Assembly (NCBI GenBank): GCA_959599635.1
Contig: CAUGJN010000075.1
Coordinates: 1-8,780 of the forward strand
Origin: an uncultured Collinsella sp.
Lineage (GTDB): Bacteria > Actinomycetota > Coriobacteriia > Coriobacteriales > Coriobacteriaceae
Length of the DNA stretch: 8,780 nucleotides
Reading direction: 5' to 3'
The stretch's first letter is position 1, and each line of letters begins with the position of its first letter. Below the pieces are notes generated by a model. The model had not been told where the DNA came from. It saw only the letters and a program-made list of their open reading frames with translations, and searched no databases. The position numbers and the translations under genes were made by a program. Positions 1 to 5,906 of the stretch are shown one piece after another.

Positions 1-28
1 TCTCGCGCTCGTAATTAGCACGTCCCAC
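1..28 (-). CDS. Possible start of a gene overlapping the recF end (partial)
   Basis: Reading leftward, a GTG at 28-26 opens a frame different from recF and reads V-G-R-A-N-Y-E-R-E to the window edge without a stop. It overlaps the recF stop (17-15) by 14 bases. An AAGGTGGTGAG stretch, partly complementary to the 16S rRNA tail, lies about 8 bases upstream of the GTG inside recF, so translation coupled to recF is plausible. In many actinobacteria a DUF721/DciA-type protein or gyrB follows recF. Only nine codons are visible, so the product cannot be named, and a start further left cannot be excluded. Confidence 0.3.
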
Positions 29-1121
29 CCATGCTCACCACCTTGGCTCGACCAAGCAGGTCATCGGTAAAATACCCCAGATTGGTGGTGGTTATGACCG
101 TCTGGATATCATCACCGATCAGCTGCAGAAAAGCGCCTCGGCGCCCGGCGTCGAGCTCGCTCATCACGTCGTCCAAAAGCAGCAGCGGCGCGGTGCCCAG
201 GATATCGCGCGCCACGGCCACTTCTGCCACCTTCCAGGCAAGCACCAGCGTTCGCTGCTGGCCCTGGCTGGCAAATGAACGGGCCGATCGACCCGCGACG
301 GAAAACTCGATCTCGTCGCGATGCGGGCCCACGAGCGTCACGCCGCGGCGGATCTCTTCGTCGGCGCGCTCGTCGAGCGCCGAGAGCATGTGCTCATACG
401 CCCAGCCCCTGAGCTCGTCGCGATCCTCGGTGCCAGGCAGGTCGCCAAGCGTGGACACATAGGACACACCGGCGGGCTCGCCAGATGCCACGCGGCCATA
501 GGCGTCGCGCACATGGCCCGACAGCCGGTCGAGCAGGGCCAGACGATGCACGAGCAGGGCCGAACCGGCGCGGGCGATAGATTCGTTCCAGGCGCCGAGC
601 ATCTCGCGGCAGCACCAGGTCTCCTTGAGCAAGGCATTGCGCTGGGTCACGCAGCGCCCGTAGGCACTAGCCAGATCGGCATAGCGCGCACTCAGCTGAA
701 CGCCAAAGTCATCAAGCGCGGTGCGGCGCACGCTGGCACCGCGCTTGACCATATCCAAGTGGTCCGGGCAAAACAGAACGCTCGGCAGCACCCCGCGCAC
801 GCCGGACGCAGCGCAGCGCTTGCCGTTGCTGCTAAACGAACGCTTGCCATCTTCCACGCTCAGACCCATGTCCAGCACGCGTCCATCGCCTTCGAGCCTC
901 AGCTCGACCTTGCATGAGCCCACGCCGTCGTGCACGAGCTCGGTTGCGGTCGGATGCCTAAACGAGGCGCCACTCGTCAGCAGCTGCAGCGCCTCTATGA
1001 GGTTGGTCTTTCCCGCCGCATTGGGGCCTGCGAGCACCGTCACACCGTCGCTCAGGGCAAGGCGGTAACTGTCGAAGCTGCGATAGCGCGCAACGGAAAG
1101 ATCACGTGCGAACATGGTCAT
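15..1121 (-). CDS. recF: RecF, DNA replication/repair ATPase
   Basis: RecF is an SMC/ABC-like ATPase that works with RecO and RecR to load RecA at single-strand gaps and stalled forks. Over 368 residues the expected elements are present: Walker A GPNAAGKT (32-39), the ABC-type signature SQGQQR (about 285-290) and Walker B with D-loop, LLLLDDVMSELD (about 313-324). Length is normal for the family. The first ATG (1121) lies 8 bases past the dnaN stop; a second ATG at 1115 gives MFARDLSVARYRSF, which aligns better with the B. subtilis RecF start, so the true start may be 1115. Neither has a clear Shine-Dalgarno, suggesting coupling to dnaN translation. The stop is TAA. The dnaN-recF order is the classical one at the origin. 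Confidence 0.96.
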   Translation of the reverse strand: MTMFARDLSVARYRSFDSYRLALSDGVTVLAGPNAAGKTNLIEALQLLTSGASFRHPTATELVHDGVGSCKVELRLEGDGRVLDMGLSVEDGKRSFSSNGKRCAASGVRGVLPSVLFCPDHLDMVKRGASVRRTALDDFGVQLSARYADLASAYGRCVTQRNALLKETWCCREMLGAWNESIARAGSALLVHRLALLDRLSGHVRDAYGRVASGEPAGVSYVSTLGDLPGTEDRDELRGWAYEHMLSALDERADEEIRRGVTLVGPHRDEIEFSVAGRSARSFASQGQQRTLVLAWKVAEVAVARDILGTAPLLLLDDVMSELDAGRRGAFLQLIGDDIQTVITTTNLGYFTDDLLGRAKVVSMGGTC

Positions 1122-1129
1122 GGGTAGTG

Positions 1130-2233
1130 CTAGATGCGTACCGGCATGACCAGGTACAGGTAGTTGATCTTGTCGTAGGACTTGAAGATGCCAGCCTGCG
1201 AATAGCTCTTGAGCTCCAGCGTGATCTCCTTCTCCTTGGACAGGGCATTGAGGCAGCCAAAGATGTAGTGGTAGTTGAAGGCGATGGTGCCCGACTCGCC
1301 CTCGGCCTCGACATCGATCGTCTCCTGCGCCAGATCCTGGTCGTTGGAAATGGAGGACAGGCCCATCTGGCCGTTCTCGACGTCAATCTCAAACTTGACA
1401 GCGGGGTTGGCGCTCGCGATAACGGCCACACGCTTAAGGGCGGCGTTAAAGGCGGCCACGTCGATCTTGACGCTCGTCACGCACGAATCGGGGATGAGCT
1501 GCTTGTAATTGGGATAAACGCCCTCGATGCGGCGCGATACGTAGGTGGCGTTGCCGGCCTCAAAGACAACCTGGGTGTCGGTGGCGCCGATCATGATGGT
1601 CGCTTGGCTGGCCATGATGTTCAGCGCGTCGTTAAAGGCGTCAGCCGGAACGTTGAGCTCAAAGGAGCCCTCGAGGGTCGAGGTCTCGACCTGCGTATCG
1701 CACACGGCCAAGCGGAAGGAATCGGTCGCTACCAGGCGTACGGTGTTGTTCTCGACCTTCATGTGCACGCCGCCCAGGATGGGGCGAGCCTTGTCGGTCG
1801 AGGTGACGCGCCACACGCGGCCGACCATTTCGGACAAGACATCGGTCGGCAGCTCCACGGCACTCTCGATGGCATAGGCCGGAAACTCGGGGAAGTCATT
1901 GGCATCGAGCGTGTTCAGGCGGAAAGAGCTCTTCTCGCAACCAATCAGCACCTGGCGCTCGGACAGCTCAAAGGTGACCGGGGCATCGGGGAGGGTCTTG
2001 GTGATATTGGAGAGCATCTTACAGGGAATAACCATCTCGCCCTCTTCTTCGACATGCGCCGCGATGCGATGACGGATCGAGATGGTGTAGTTAGAGGTCT
2101 GGAATTCCAAGATGCCGTCTTGGGCCTTAACGAGCACGCCCGACAGGATGGGGAGGGTGGATGCCGAAGCGACACCCTTCATAACGACGCCGATGGCTTG
2201 TGTAAGCGAGCTCTGGCTGACGGTGAACTTCAT
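1130..2233 (-). CDS. dnaN: DNA polymerase III beta sliding clamp
   Basis: The beta clamp is a dimeric ring of three-domain subunits that tethers polymerase and other clamp-binding proteins to DNA. The 367-residue length is typical. Recognisable marks are the N-terminus MKFTVSQSSL, the TDSFRLA motif (170-176, usually TD-x-HRLA) of the peptide-binding pocket, RRIEGVYPNYKQLIP (234-248) and the C-terminal MPVRI that completes the pocket. The ATG at 2233 has a good Shine-Dalgarno, AGAAAGG (2249-2243), nine bases upstream. The leader is the very AT-rich block described as the unwinding element, so no separate promoter could be fixed; transcription may come from dnaA or from within the 238-base spacer. 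It is followed closely by recF. Confidence 0.97.
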   Translation of the reverse strand: MKFTVSQSSLTQAIGVVMKGVASASTLPILSGVLVKAQDGILEFQTSNYTISIRHRIAAHVEEEGEMVIPCKMLSNITKTLPDAPVTFELSERQVLIGCEKSSFRLNTLDANDFPEFPAYAIESAVELPTDVLSEMVGRVWRVTSTDKARPILGGVHMKVENNTVRLVATDSFRLAVCDTQVETSTLEGSFELNVPADAFNDALNIMASQATIMIGATDTQVVFEAGNATYVSRRIEGVYPNYKQLIPDSCVTSVKIDVAAFNAALKRVAVIASANPAVKFEIDVENGQMGLSSISNDQDLAQETIDVEAEGESGTIAFNYHYIFGCLNALSKEKEITLELKSYSQAGIFKSYDKINYLYLVMPVRI

Positions 2234-2280
2234 CTTTTAATACCTTTCTATAGATATAAATATCTTAATAATAGTAATAG
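2234..2280. other. Putative DNA unwinding element with DnaA-trio repeats
   Basis: This 47-base block has only 8 G/C bases (about 17%), against roughly 55-60% in the flanking genes. On the plus strand 2266-2280 reads TAA TAA TAG TAA TAG: five consecutive trinucleotides matching the DnaA-trio consensus (3'-[G/A]A[T/A]-5'). On the dnaA-to-dnaN strand this is CTATTACTATTATTA, close to the trio element known from B. subtilis oriC. A DnaA-box-like TAATCAACA (2301-2293) lies 12 bases away on the correct side, so the trios run 3' to 5' away from the box as in the described origins. AGATAT-AA-ATATCT (2252-2265) is a short inverted repeat beside it. The sequence pattern is seen directly; function as the melting site is inferred. 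Confidence 0.72.
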
Positions 2281-2292
2281 CACTGACGAAAC

Positions 2293-2301
2293 TGTTGATT
2301 A
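2293..2301 (-). promoter_or_regulatory. DnaA-box-like site next to the trios (TAATCAACA)
   Basis: Read on the minus strand, the site is TAATCAACA. It shares TCAACA with the TTTTCAACA sites elsewhere in the window and lies 12 bases from the trio array, where an anchoring DnaA box is expected. It differs from the E. coli consensus TTATCCACA at positions 2 and 6, so the call depends on the local context. Confidence 0.45.
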
Positions 2302-2365
2302 CTCCCAAAGACGCAGGTCAGACCCAGAAAGAGAATCGACAGCAACCTGTGTGCAACAGGGGTGG

Positions 2366-2374
2366 TTTTCCACG
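2366..2374 (+). promoter_or_regulatory. DnaA-box-like site TTTTCCACG
   Basis: TTTTCCACG is one base from the common TTTTCCACA variant of the DnaA box and lies in the dnaA-dnaN spacer. It is part of a small perfect inverted repeat, GTGG-TTTT-CCAC (2362-2373). Just upstream, CCTGT-GTGCA-ACAGG (2346-2360) is another short inverted repeat. Directly downstream come CGTTCAAAA and TTCAAAACCTG, both of which recur in the other half of the putative origin. Confidence 0.5.
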
Positions 2375-2418
2375 TTCAAAACCTGCGCAAAACTTTTCAT
2401 CACCGCGGGTTGGGTTTT

Positions 2419-2463
2419 AGACACCTTATGCCCGTGGTTTCGACAAGTTTTCAACAGGTGTCT
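2419..2463. repeat. 8-bp inverted repeat enclosing a tandem DnaA-box-like pair
   Basis: AGACACCT (2419-2426) and AGGTGTCT (2456-2463) are perfect 8-base arms separated by 29 bases. Between and into the right arm lie TTTCGACAA (2438-2446) and TTTTCAACA (2448-2456), whose starts are 10 bases, about one helical turn, apart. TTTTCAACA is the best box candidate in this spacer. The repeat begins 8 bases after the dnaA stop on the minus strand. It has no T-run, so it is not a typical intrinsic terminator. It may be a cruciform or DnaA-loading element, or an RNA hairpin at the dnaA 3' end. Confidence 0.5.
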
Positions 2464-2471
2464 CTATTTCC

Positions 2472-4196
2472 CTACGAGCGCAGTGTAATTTTATCGCGCA
2501 GCGACTTGAGGTCTTCGGTGACGGTGCGGTCTTCCTGGATCATCTTCTGGACCTTTTTGTAGCTCGTGCTGACGGTCGAGTGGTTGCGGTTGCCAAATTC
2601 GGCGCCCACCGCCGTGGTCGTCATCTCGCACATCTCGATGGCCAGATAGATGGCAATATGGCGTGCTTTGGCGATATTGGCGTTGCGACGCGGGCCGATG
2701 AGCTCCTCGTGCGTCACGCCGTACTGCTCTTCGATGACGGACTGAACCGTCTGGACGTTGATCTTTTTGGCCGATGTGTCGAAGTACTGGCTGGCGATGG
2801 CGTCGATATCGTCAAAGGTGAGCTCCCCGCCCTCGCGCTCGCGGTCGCCCGCCTCGCCGGCGCAGCGCTCGCAAAAGCTCTCGAGTTCGCGGATGTTGGT
2901 GCCCGAGACCTCGGCCATGTGTTTAAAGTGGTCGTCGGTCAGGTGCCCGCTGTCGCCCCCATAGGCCGCCAGCAGCGAGTCGTCGCCTGCCTCGGGAGCG
3001 GCGACGATGGTGTTCTCGTAATAGCGCTGCAAGATCTTGTATTTCATCTCGTAGCTGGGCTCTGCGACCAGGCAGAGCATGCCGGCGTTGAAGCGGCTGG
3101 TCAGACGCTCGTCCATGCTCAGGTCCTTGGGGGCGCGGTCTGCCGCGATGACGACCTTCTTGTTGTTGCGGATGAACTCGTCCATGAGCTGGAAAAAGTA
3201 GTCCACGCTCGCGCGCTTGCCGATGATGTTTTGGATGTCATCGATGATGAGCACGTCCACGCCGTGGTATGCCTGCATGATAGGGGCGTTGCTCTTCTTT
3301 TGGCGGTCGAACTCGGTCATCAGGTCGTCCAGATATGCCTGGGAGTTGGCATACTTGACCTTGATCTCGGGCGACTTCTCGGCGAGCTCGTTTTTGATGG
3401 CAAGCAGCAGGTGCGTCTTGCCCAGGCCCGATTTGCCGTAGATGAACAGTGATGTGCACGTGCCGCGCTCGTCCGCGAGGGCGGCAAACTTGAGTGCCGA
3501 GCGATAGGCATGGCTGTTCTCGGGGCCGTAGACAAAGTTCTCAAAGGTAAATTTTGAGTTCGCGGCGAGTGGGGCTCCATCCGTATTCTGCTCGGCCGGC
3601 ACGGTCGGTGCTGGCATGGGTGAAGCGGGGGTCGCGGCTTGCGTGGACTTAGTCGGCGCTCCGCCCTTCATCTGGTTCATCATGCGACGAAAATCATCGG
3701 CCGAGAGCGTGTTCTTGATTGCAATGCCCGAATCCGCGCCCGCCGCTGCGTCATGAGCGATGGGCATGTGCGTGACGGGTGCGTTCGTTGACGTCGCAGC
3801 GGCGGTCGGCAACGGTGCCATGGTTTCACGGGAAACATCGCCGTGCTGGTGCTCGATTGTCGGCACGTCGCCTGCGGAGGCTGGTGCCGCAGGGGAAGCA
3901 GCGGGAGCCGTGGCGGGCACCGTCGCGGCAGCAGATTCGGCCGTTGCGCCTTGGGGTGCCACGATGTTGAGCGCGATCGGCGCAAAAGCGATTTCTTCCA
4001 GGTACGCCTCGATGGTCGGCTGGTGCTTTTTGAGCTGGGCGATGGCAAAGCGCGAGGGGGCCTCTATCGTCAAGGTGTCCTCGGTGAGGCTGACGGCGCG
4101 CGATTGCCCCAGCATGTTGATGAGGCGCGCATCTTGGCCATCGCGTTGGCAAAAGGCGATGGCGTCTCCCAAGATGATGCTTGCTTCCTCGTCCAC
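2472..4196 (-). CDS. dnaA: Chromosomal replication initiator protein DnaA
   Basis: DnaA is the AAA+ initiator that binds DnaA boxes and melts the origin. The 574-residue protein is longer than the usual 440-520 because of its linker. Domain I spans about 1-80 and domain II is an Ala/Pro/Thr-rich linker (about 81-213). Domain III carries Walker A GKSGLGKT (254-261), Walker B VLIIDD (315-320), box VII arginines in DERLTSRF (362-369) and sensor II NIRELE (434-439). Domain IV (about 480-574) holds the DNA-binding helix-turn-helix, in which the usual GGRDHTTV reads GNRNHSTV (535-542). The start is GTG at 4196, with GGGAGAG about 4 bases upstream and the preceding stop 15 bases away, which implies one transcript with the upstream ATPase gene. 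The stop is TAG. Confidence 0.97.
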   Translation of the reverse strand: MDEEASIILGDAIAFCQRDGQDARLINMLGQSRAVSLTEDTLTIEAPSRFAIAQLKKHQPTIEAYLEEIAFAPIALNIVAPQGATAESAAATVPATAPAASPAAPASAGDVPTIEHQHGDVSRETMAPLPTAAATSTNAPVTHMPIAHDAAAGADSGIAIKNTLSADDFRRMMNQMKGGAPTKSTQAATPASPMPAPTVPAEQNTDGAPLAANSKFTFENFVYGPENSHAYRSALKFAALADERGTCTSLFIYGKSGLGKTHLLLAIKNELAEKSPEIKVKYANSQAYLDDLMTEFDRQKKSNAPIMQAYHGVDVLIIDDIQNIIGKRASVDYFFQLMDEFIRNNKKVVIAADRAPKDLSMDERLTSRFNAGMLCLVAEPSYEMKYKILQRYYENTIVAAPEAGDDSLLAAYGGDSGHLTDDHFKHMAEVSGTNIRELESFCERCAGEAGDREREGGELTFDDIDAIASQYFDTSAKKINVQTVQSVIEEQYGVTHEELIGPRRNANIAKARHIAIYLAIEMCEMTTTAVGAEFGNRNHSTVSTSYKKVQKMIQEDRTVTEDLKSLRDKITLRS

Positions 4197-4211
4197 TGTC
4201 TCTCCCGTTCC

Positions 4212-5561
4212 TTAACCCTGCGTCTGCACGCGGTCTCTGCCAAGCTCGGTCAGATGGTATTTCTGGCCGTGCTTGATCACCAAACCAACTTGCGCCAGGT
4301 CGTTGAGCGTGCGTGACCACGTGGGGGCAGAGCTCCCAAGGGCTCTTGCCAAGTCGGTGGCTCCGCATGCTTCGTTTTGAGCTAAATAGCCCAGCGCTTT
4401 CTTTCCACGTTCGCTTACGTATGGGTTCGCCGGCGGCTGTGGATATTGTTGAGCCGCATTAGGATACATCATTTGAGCTGCCGGTTGTTGAGAACTCTGC
4501 ATTGGCGGCATCTGCTGTTGAAAACTTTGCGGCCACTGTTGATAGGGTTGCGGAGGCATCTGCTGGGCCCAGGGGTTGTACTGCTGCTGCGGCATTTGCT
4601 GGTACGGCTGCTGATATCCCTGCTGGTACTGCTGCGGGAACTGCTGGCCATATCCCAGCGGCGGCATCTGCTGATATGGATATCCCTGTTGGTACGGTTG
4701 ATAGCCCATCTGCTGGCCACCCGGTGCCCCCGTCGCCTGCTGCATTGTGGCTGCATTCTGATCCGCCAGCGGCATGGCCTCTGACATGTTTGGCTGCATC
4801 GACATCGATGCCGCCTGGGGCTCTTGTGTAGGAAGCATTCCGGGTTGCTGCATCTGTCCCACGGGCTGCATTTGCGGCCCCGCCATAGGCTGCTGCGTAA
4901 AAGTTCCAGGTAGGGGATATGCCGGCTGCTCCGTTTCGGGGCGCACGGCGGCTCCTCGTCCACCGGCGCGCTCGATCTCCTGCACGCGTTTGGGGTTGAG
5001 GCTTACGGTCACGACGGTGCCGTTGCCCATGTTGTCCTCGATCGATACCGCGCCGCCGGCGTTTTCCAGGTACTCCTGCACCATGGGGAAACCGGCTCCG
5101 GTGCCGCGGATATATCGTTTCATACTACTATTTGCGCTGGTTACGCCAAAGTCGAAGGCGCGTTCTTTGTCATCGATGCCCGGTCCCTGGTCGGCAAAGC
5201 GAATGGTGTCGCCCCCATCGAGGATGGAGATGATGGGCTCCGCGAAGTGCGCGTGGATGAAGTTTTCCACGATCTCGCGAATCACCATGAGCGAGATATG
5301 GCCGCCCTGTTCCTTCATGCACTGATAGACGGTGTTGGTCGTCTCCTCCAGATAGGTACGGACGTCTTGCGGCTCGATAACGATCACACGCGGCGTCGAC
5401 AGCATGTCGTCGTAGACGGCGATGCGCGCCGCATACATGGCGCTCGGTGCCTTTTTTGCCGCGTCGTCGCCCGCGACCCGCTCTTCACGCACACCGGTGA
5501 TGTGCTCGTTATCGGGCGCCGGGTCTCCCGAATCAACCATGGTGTAGAAGTCGTCTGACAT
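4212..5561 (-). CDS. GHKL ATP-binding protein with Pro/Gln-rich linker and C-terminal winged helix
   Basis: A 449-residue protein of unknown role encoded directly before dnaA. Residues 1-56 are acidic and without a recognised fold. About 57-190 form a GHKL/HATPase_c domain of SpoIIAB/RsbW or histidine-kinase type: N-box E96-IVE-N100-FI-H103, G1 box D124-QGPG-I129, G2 box GTGAG (153-157) and GNGTVV (179-184). No phospho-accepting histidine domain or membrane segment is seen. Residues 211-380 are a low-complexity Pro/Gln/Tyr/Met stretch. Residues 381-449 look like a winged helix (SERGKKALGYL, LARALGSSAPTWSRTLNDL, then a GLVIKHGQKYHLT hairpin). The ATG at 5561 has only a weak Shine-Dalgarno. It probably shares an operon with dnaA. 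An ATP-sensing regulator of dnaA or the origin, or an anti-sigma-like kinase, are both possible; function is inferred, not known. Confidence 0.85.
   Translation of the reverse strand: MSDDFYTMVDSGDPAPDNEHITGVREERVAGDDAAKKAPSAMYAARIAVYDDMLSTPRVIVIEPQDVRTYLEETTNTVYQCMKEQGGHISLMVIREIVENFIHAHFAEPIISILDGGDTIRFADQGPGIDDKERAFDFGVTSANSSMKRYIRGTGAGFPMVQEYLENAGGAVSIEDNMGNGTVVTVSLNPKRVQEIERAGGRGAAVRPETEQPAYPLPGTFTQQPMAGPQMQPVGQMQQPGMLPTQEPQAASMSMQPNMSEAMPLADQNAATMQQATGAPGGQQMGYQPYQQGYPYQQMPPLGYGQQFPQQYQQGYQQPYQQMPQQQYNPWAQQMPPQPYQQWPQSFQQQMPPMQSSQQPAAQMMYPNAAQQYPQPPANPYVSERGKKALGYLAQNEACGATDLARALGSSAPTWSRTLNDLAQVGLVIKHGQKYHLTELGRDRVQTQG
4422..4931 (-). repeat. Low-complexity coding repeat (Gln/Pro/Tyr/Met-rich, prion-like)
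   Basis: This part of the ATPase gene encodes residues 211-380, made almost entirely of Q, P, M, Y, G, A and S. The densest part, about residues 288-355, has recurring short units such as YQQGY, PYQQM, QQMPPQ and PYQQ. In DNA it appears as degenerate CTGCTG/CTGCTGG triplet-rich sequence on the plus strand. The units vary in both codons and residues, so it is not a recent perfect tandem array, but it could still change length by slippage. Such composition is typical of intrinsically disordered, condensate-forming segments; that property is inference here. Confidence 0.8.
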
Positions 5562-5804
5562 GCTGCTCGCAATCGTTCAAAAGGTTTCGAACAAATAGTA
5601 GCTCAGCTCGCAATGTTTCTCATCTTTCGACAACTTTTCAAAACCTGTTGAATACTTTGGAAATCAGGCGAAAAGTTCTCAACATTGCCAACATGACCTG
5701 TTGAAAACTCGATGAAATATCGTGAAAAGTTGCCATGCACCGCTAAATCGAGCTCGGCTTATGGGGGAACCGTGTGAACTGCGCAACCTTTTACCTTTGA
5801 TTTC
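5562..5804. other. Putative oriC half with a cluster of DnaA-box-like sites (divergent spacer)
   Basis: There is no gene in this part of the 345-base spacer between the divergent ATPase-dnaA and rpmH transcription units. Box-like sites are TTTCGAACA (5585-5593), TTTCGACAA (5625-5633) and TTTTCAAAA (5635-5643) as a tandem pair, TATTCAACA on the minus strand (5654-5646), TTCTCAACA (5676-5684) and TTTTCAACA on the minus strand (5707-5699). TTTTCAAAACCTGTTGAA (5635-5652) contains an inverted pair, TTCAA/TTGAA. The rpmH-dnaA spacer is the classical origin location in Gram-positive bacteria, and the dnaA-dnaN spacer shares several of these motifs. I could not find a convincing promoter for the leftward operon; it may lie among the boxes, which would give DnaA autoregulation. 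Confidence 0.68.
5699..5707 (-). promoter_or_regulatory. DnaA-box-like site TTTTCAACA
   Basis: On the minus strand the site is exactly TTTTCAACA, identical to the one at 2448-2456 in the dnaA-dnaN spacer. It differs from the E. coli consensus at position 6 (A instead of C), and position 3 is T, a tolerated variant. Its exact recurrence in the two gene-free spacers flanking the dnaA operon is the main reason to read it as the species' DnaA box. Confidence 0.55.
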
Positions 5805-5834
5805 TTGACATTTGAACATTGATTTCCCTACAAT
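5805..5834 (+). promoter_or_regulatory. Sigma-70-type promoter for the rpmH operon
   Basis: A perfect -35 TTGACA (5805-5810) and a good -10 TACAAT (5829-5834) are separated by 18 bases, predicting a start near 5841 and a leader of about 65 bases before rpmH. The region is AT-rich, and a CACGTG palindrome (5844-5849) lies close to the predicted start. The strength fits a ribosomal-protein operon. No other similarly good promoter is seen on the right arm up to the terminator after jag. Confidence 0.75.
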
Positions 5835-5860
5835 CTTCAAGCTCACGTGTCTATATCTGC

Positions 5861-5878
5861 GTCCGCGTCCTCGCGGAC
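5861..5878 (+). promoter_or_regulatory. Hairpin in the rpmH leader RNA
   Basis: GTCCGCG (5861-5867), loop TCCT and CGCGGAC (5872-5878) form a perfect 7-bp GC-rich stem in the predicted leader, 14 bases before the Shine-Dalgarno. No T-run follows, so it is not an intrinsic terminator. It may stabilise the transcript or tune translation of rpmH. GTGTC (5847-5851) could compete by pairing with GACAC (5876-5880). Confidence 0.5.
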
Positions 5879-5906
5879 ACTCGAAATGCAGCAGGAGGAA
5901 CTTAAG

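Noticed and set aside
321..917. 198-codon plus-strand frame opposite recF
   Set aside because: Antisense shadow of recF with no recognisable domain, Shine-Dalgarno or promoter.
1106..2488. 460-codon open frame on the plus strand opposite dnaN
   Set aside because: It lies antisense to a well-supported dnaN and runs on into the dnaA-dnaN spacer; the translation is a Gly/Asp/Val/His-rich shadow typical of an antisense frame in GC-rich DNA and matches no family.
2580..3452. 290-codon plus-strand frame opposite dnaA
   Set aside because: Mirrors the codon structure of the dnaA AAA+ region; no independent start signal or family resemblance.
3826..4368. 180-codon minus-strand frame bridging the ATPase gene end and the dnaA start
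   Set aside because: It is out of frame with both genes, whose translations are clearly conserved; Arg/Pro/His-rich shadow composition.
4446..4784. Leu/Arg-rich plus-strand frame opposite the Gln/Pro-rich segment
   Set aside because: Produced by reading the CTG-rich antisense of Gln codons; not a membrane protein gene.
5562..5760. Leftward promoter for the ATPase-dnaA operon
   Set aside because: TACTAT- and GATATT-like -10 candidates exist on the minus strand, but none has a -35 at proper spacing, so no specific promoter is called.
5847..5906. 20-codon N-terminal extension of L34
   Set aside because: It lies in the leader, contains the hairpin and the AGGAGG site, and L34 proteins begin MKRT; the ATG at 5907 is ideally spaced.
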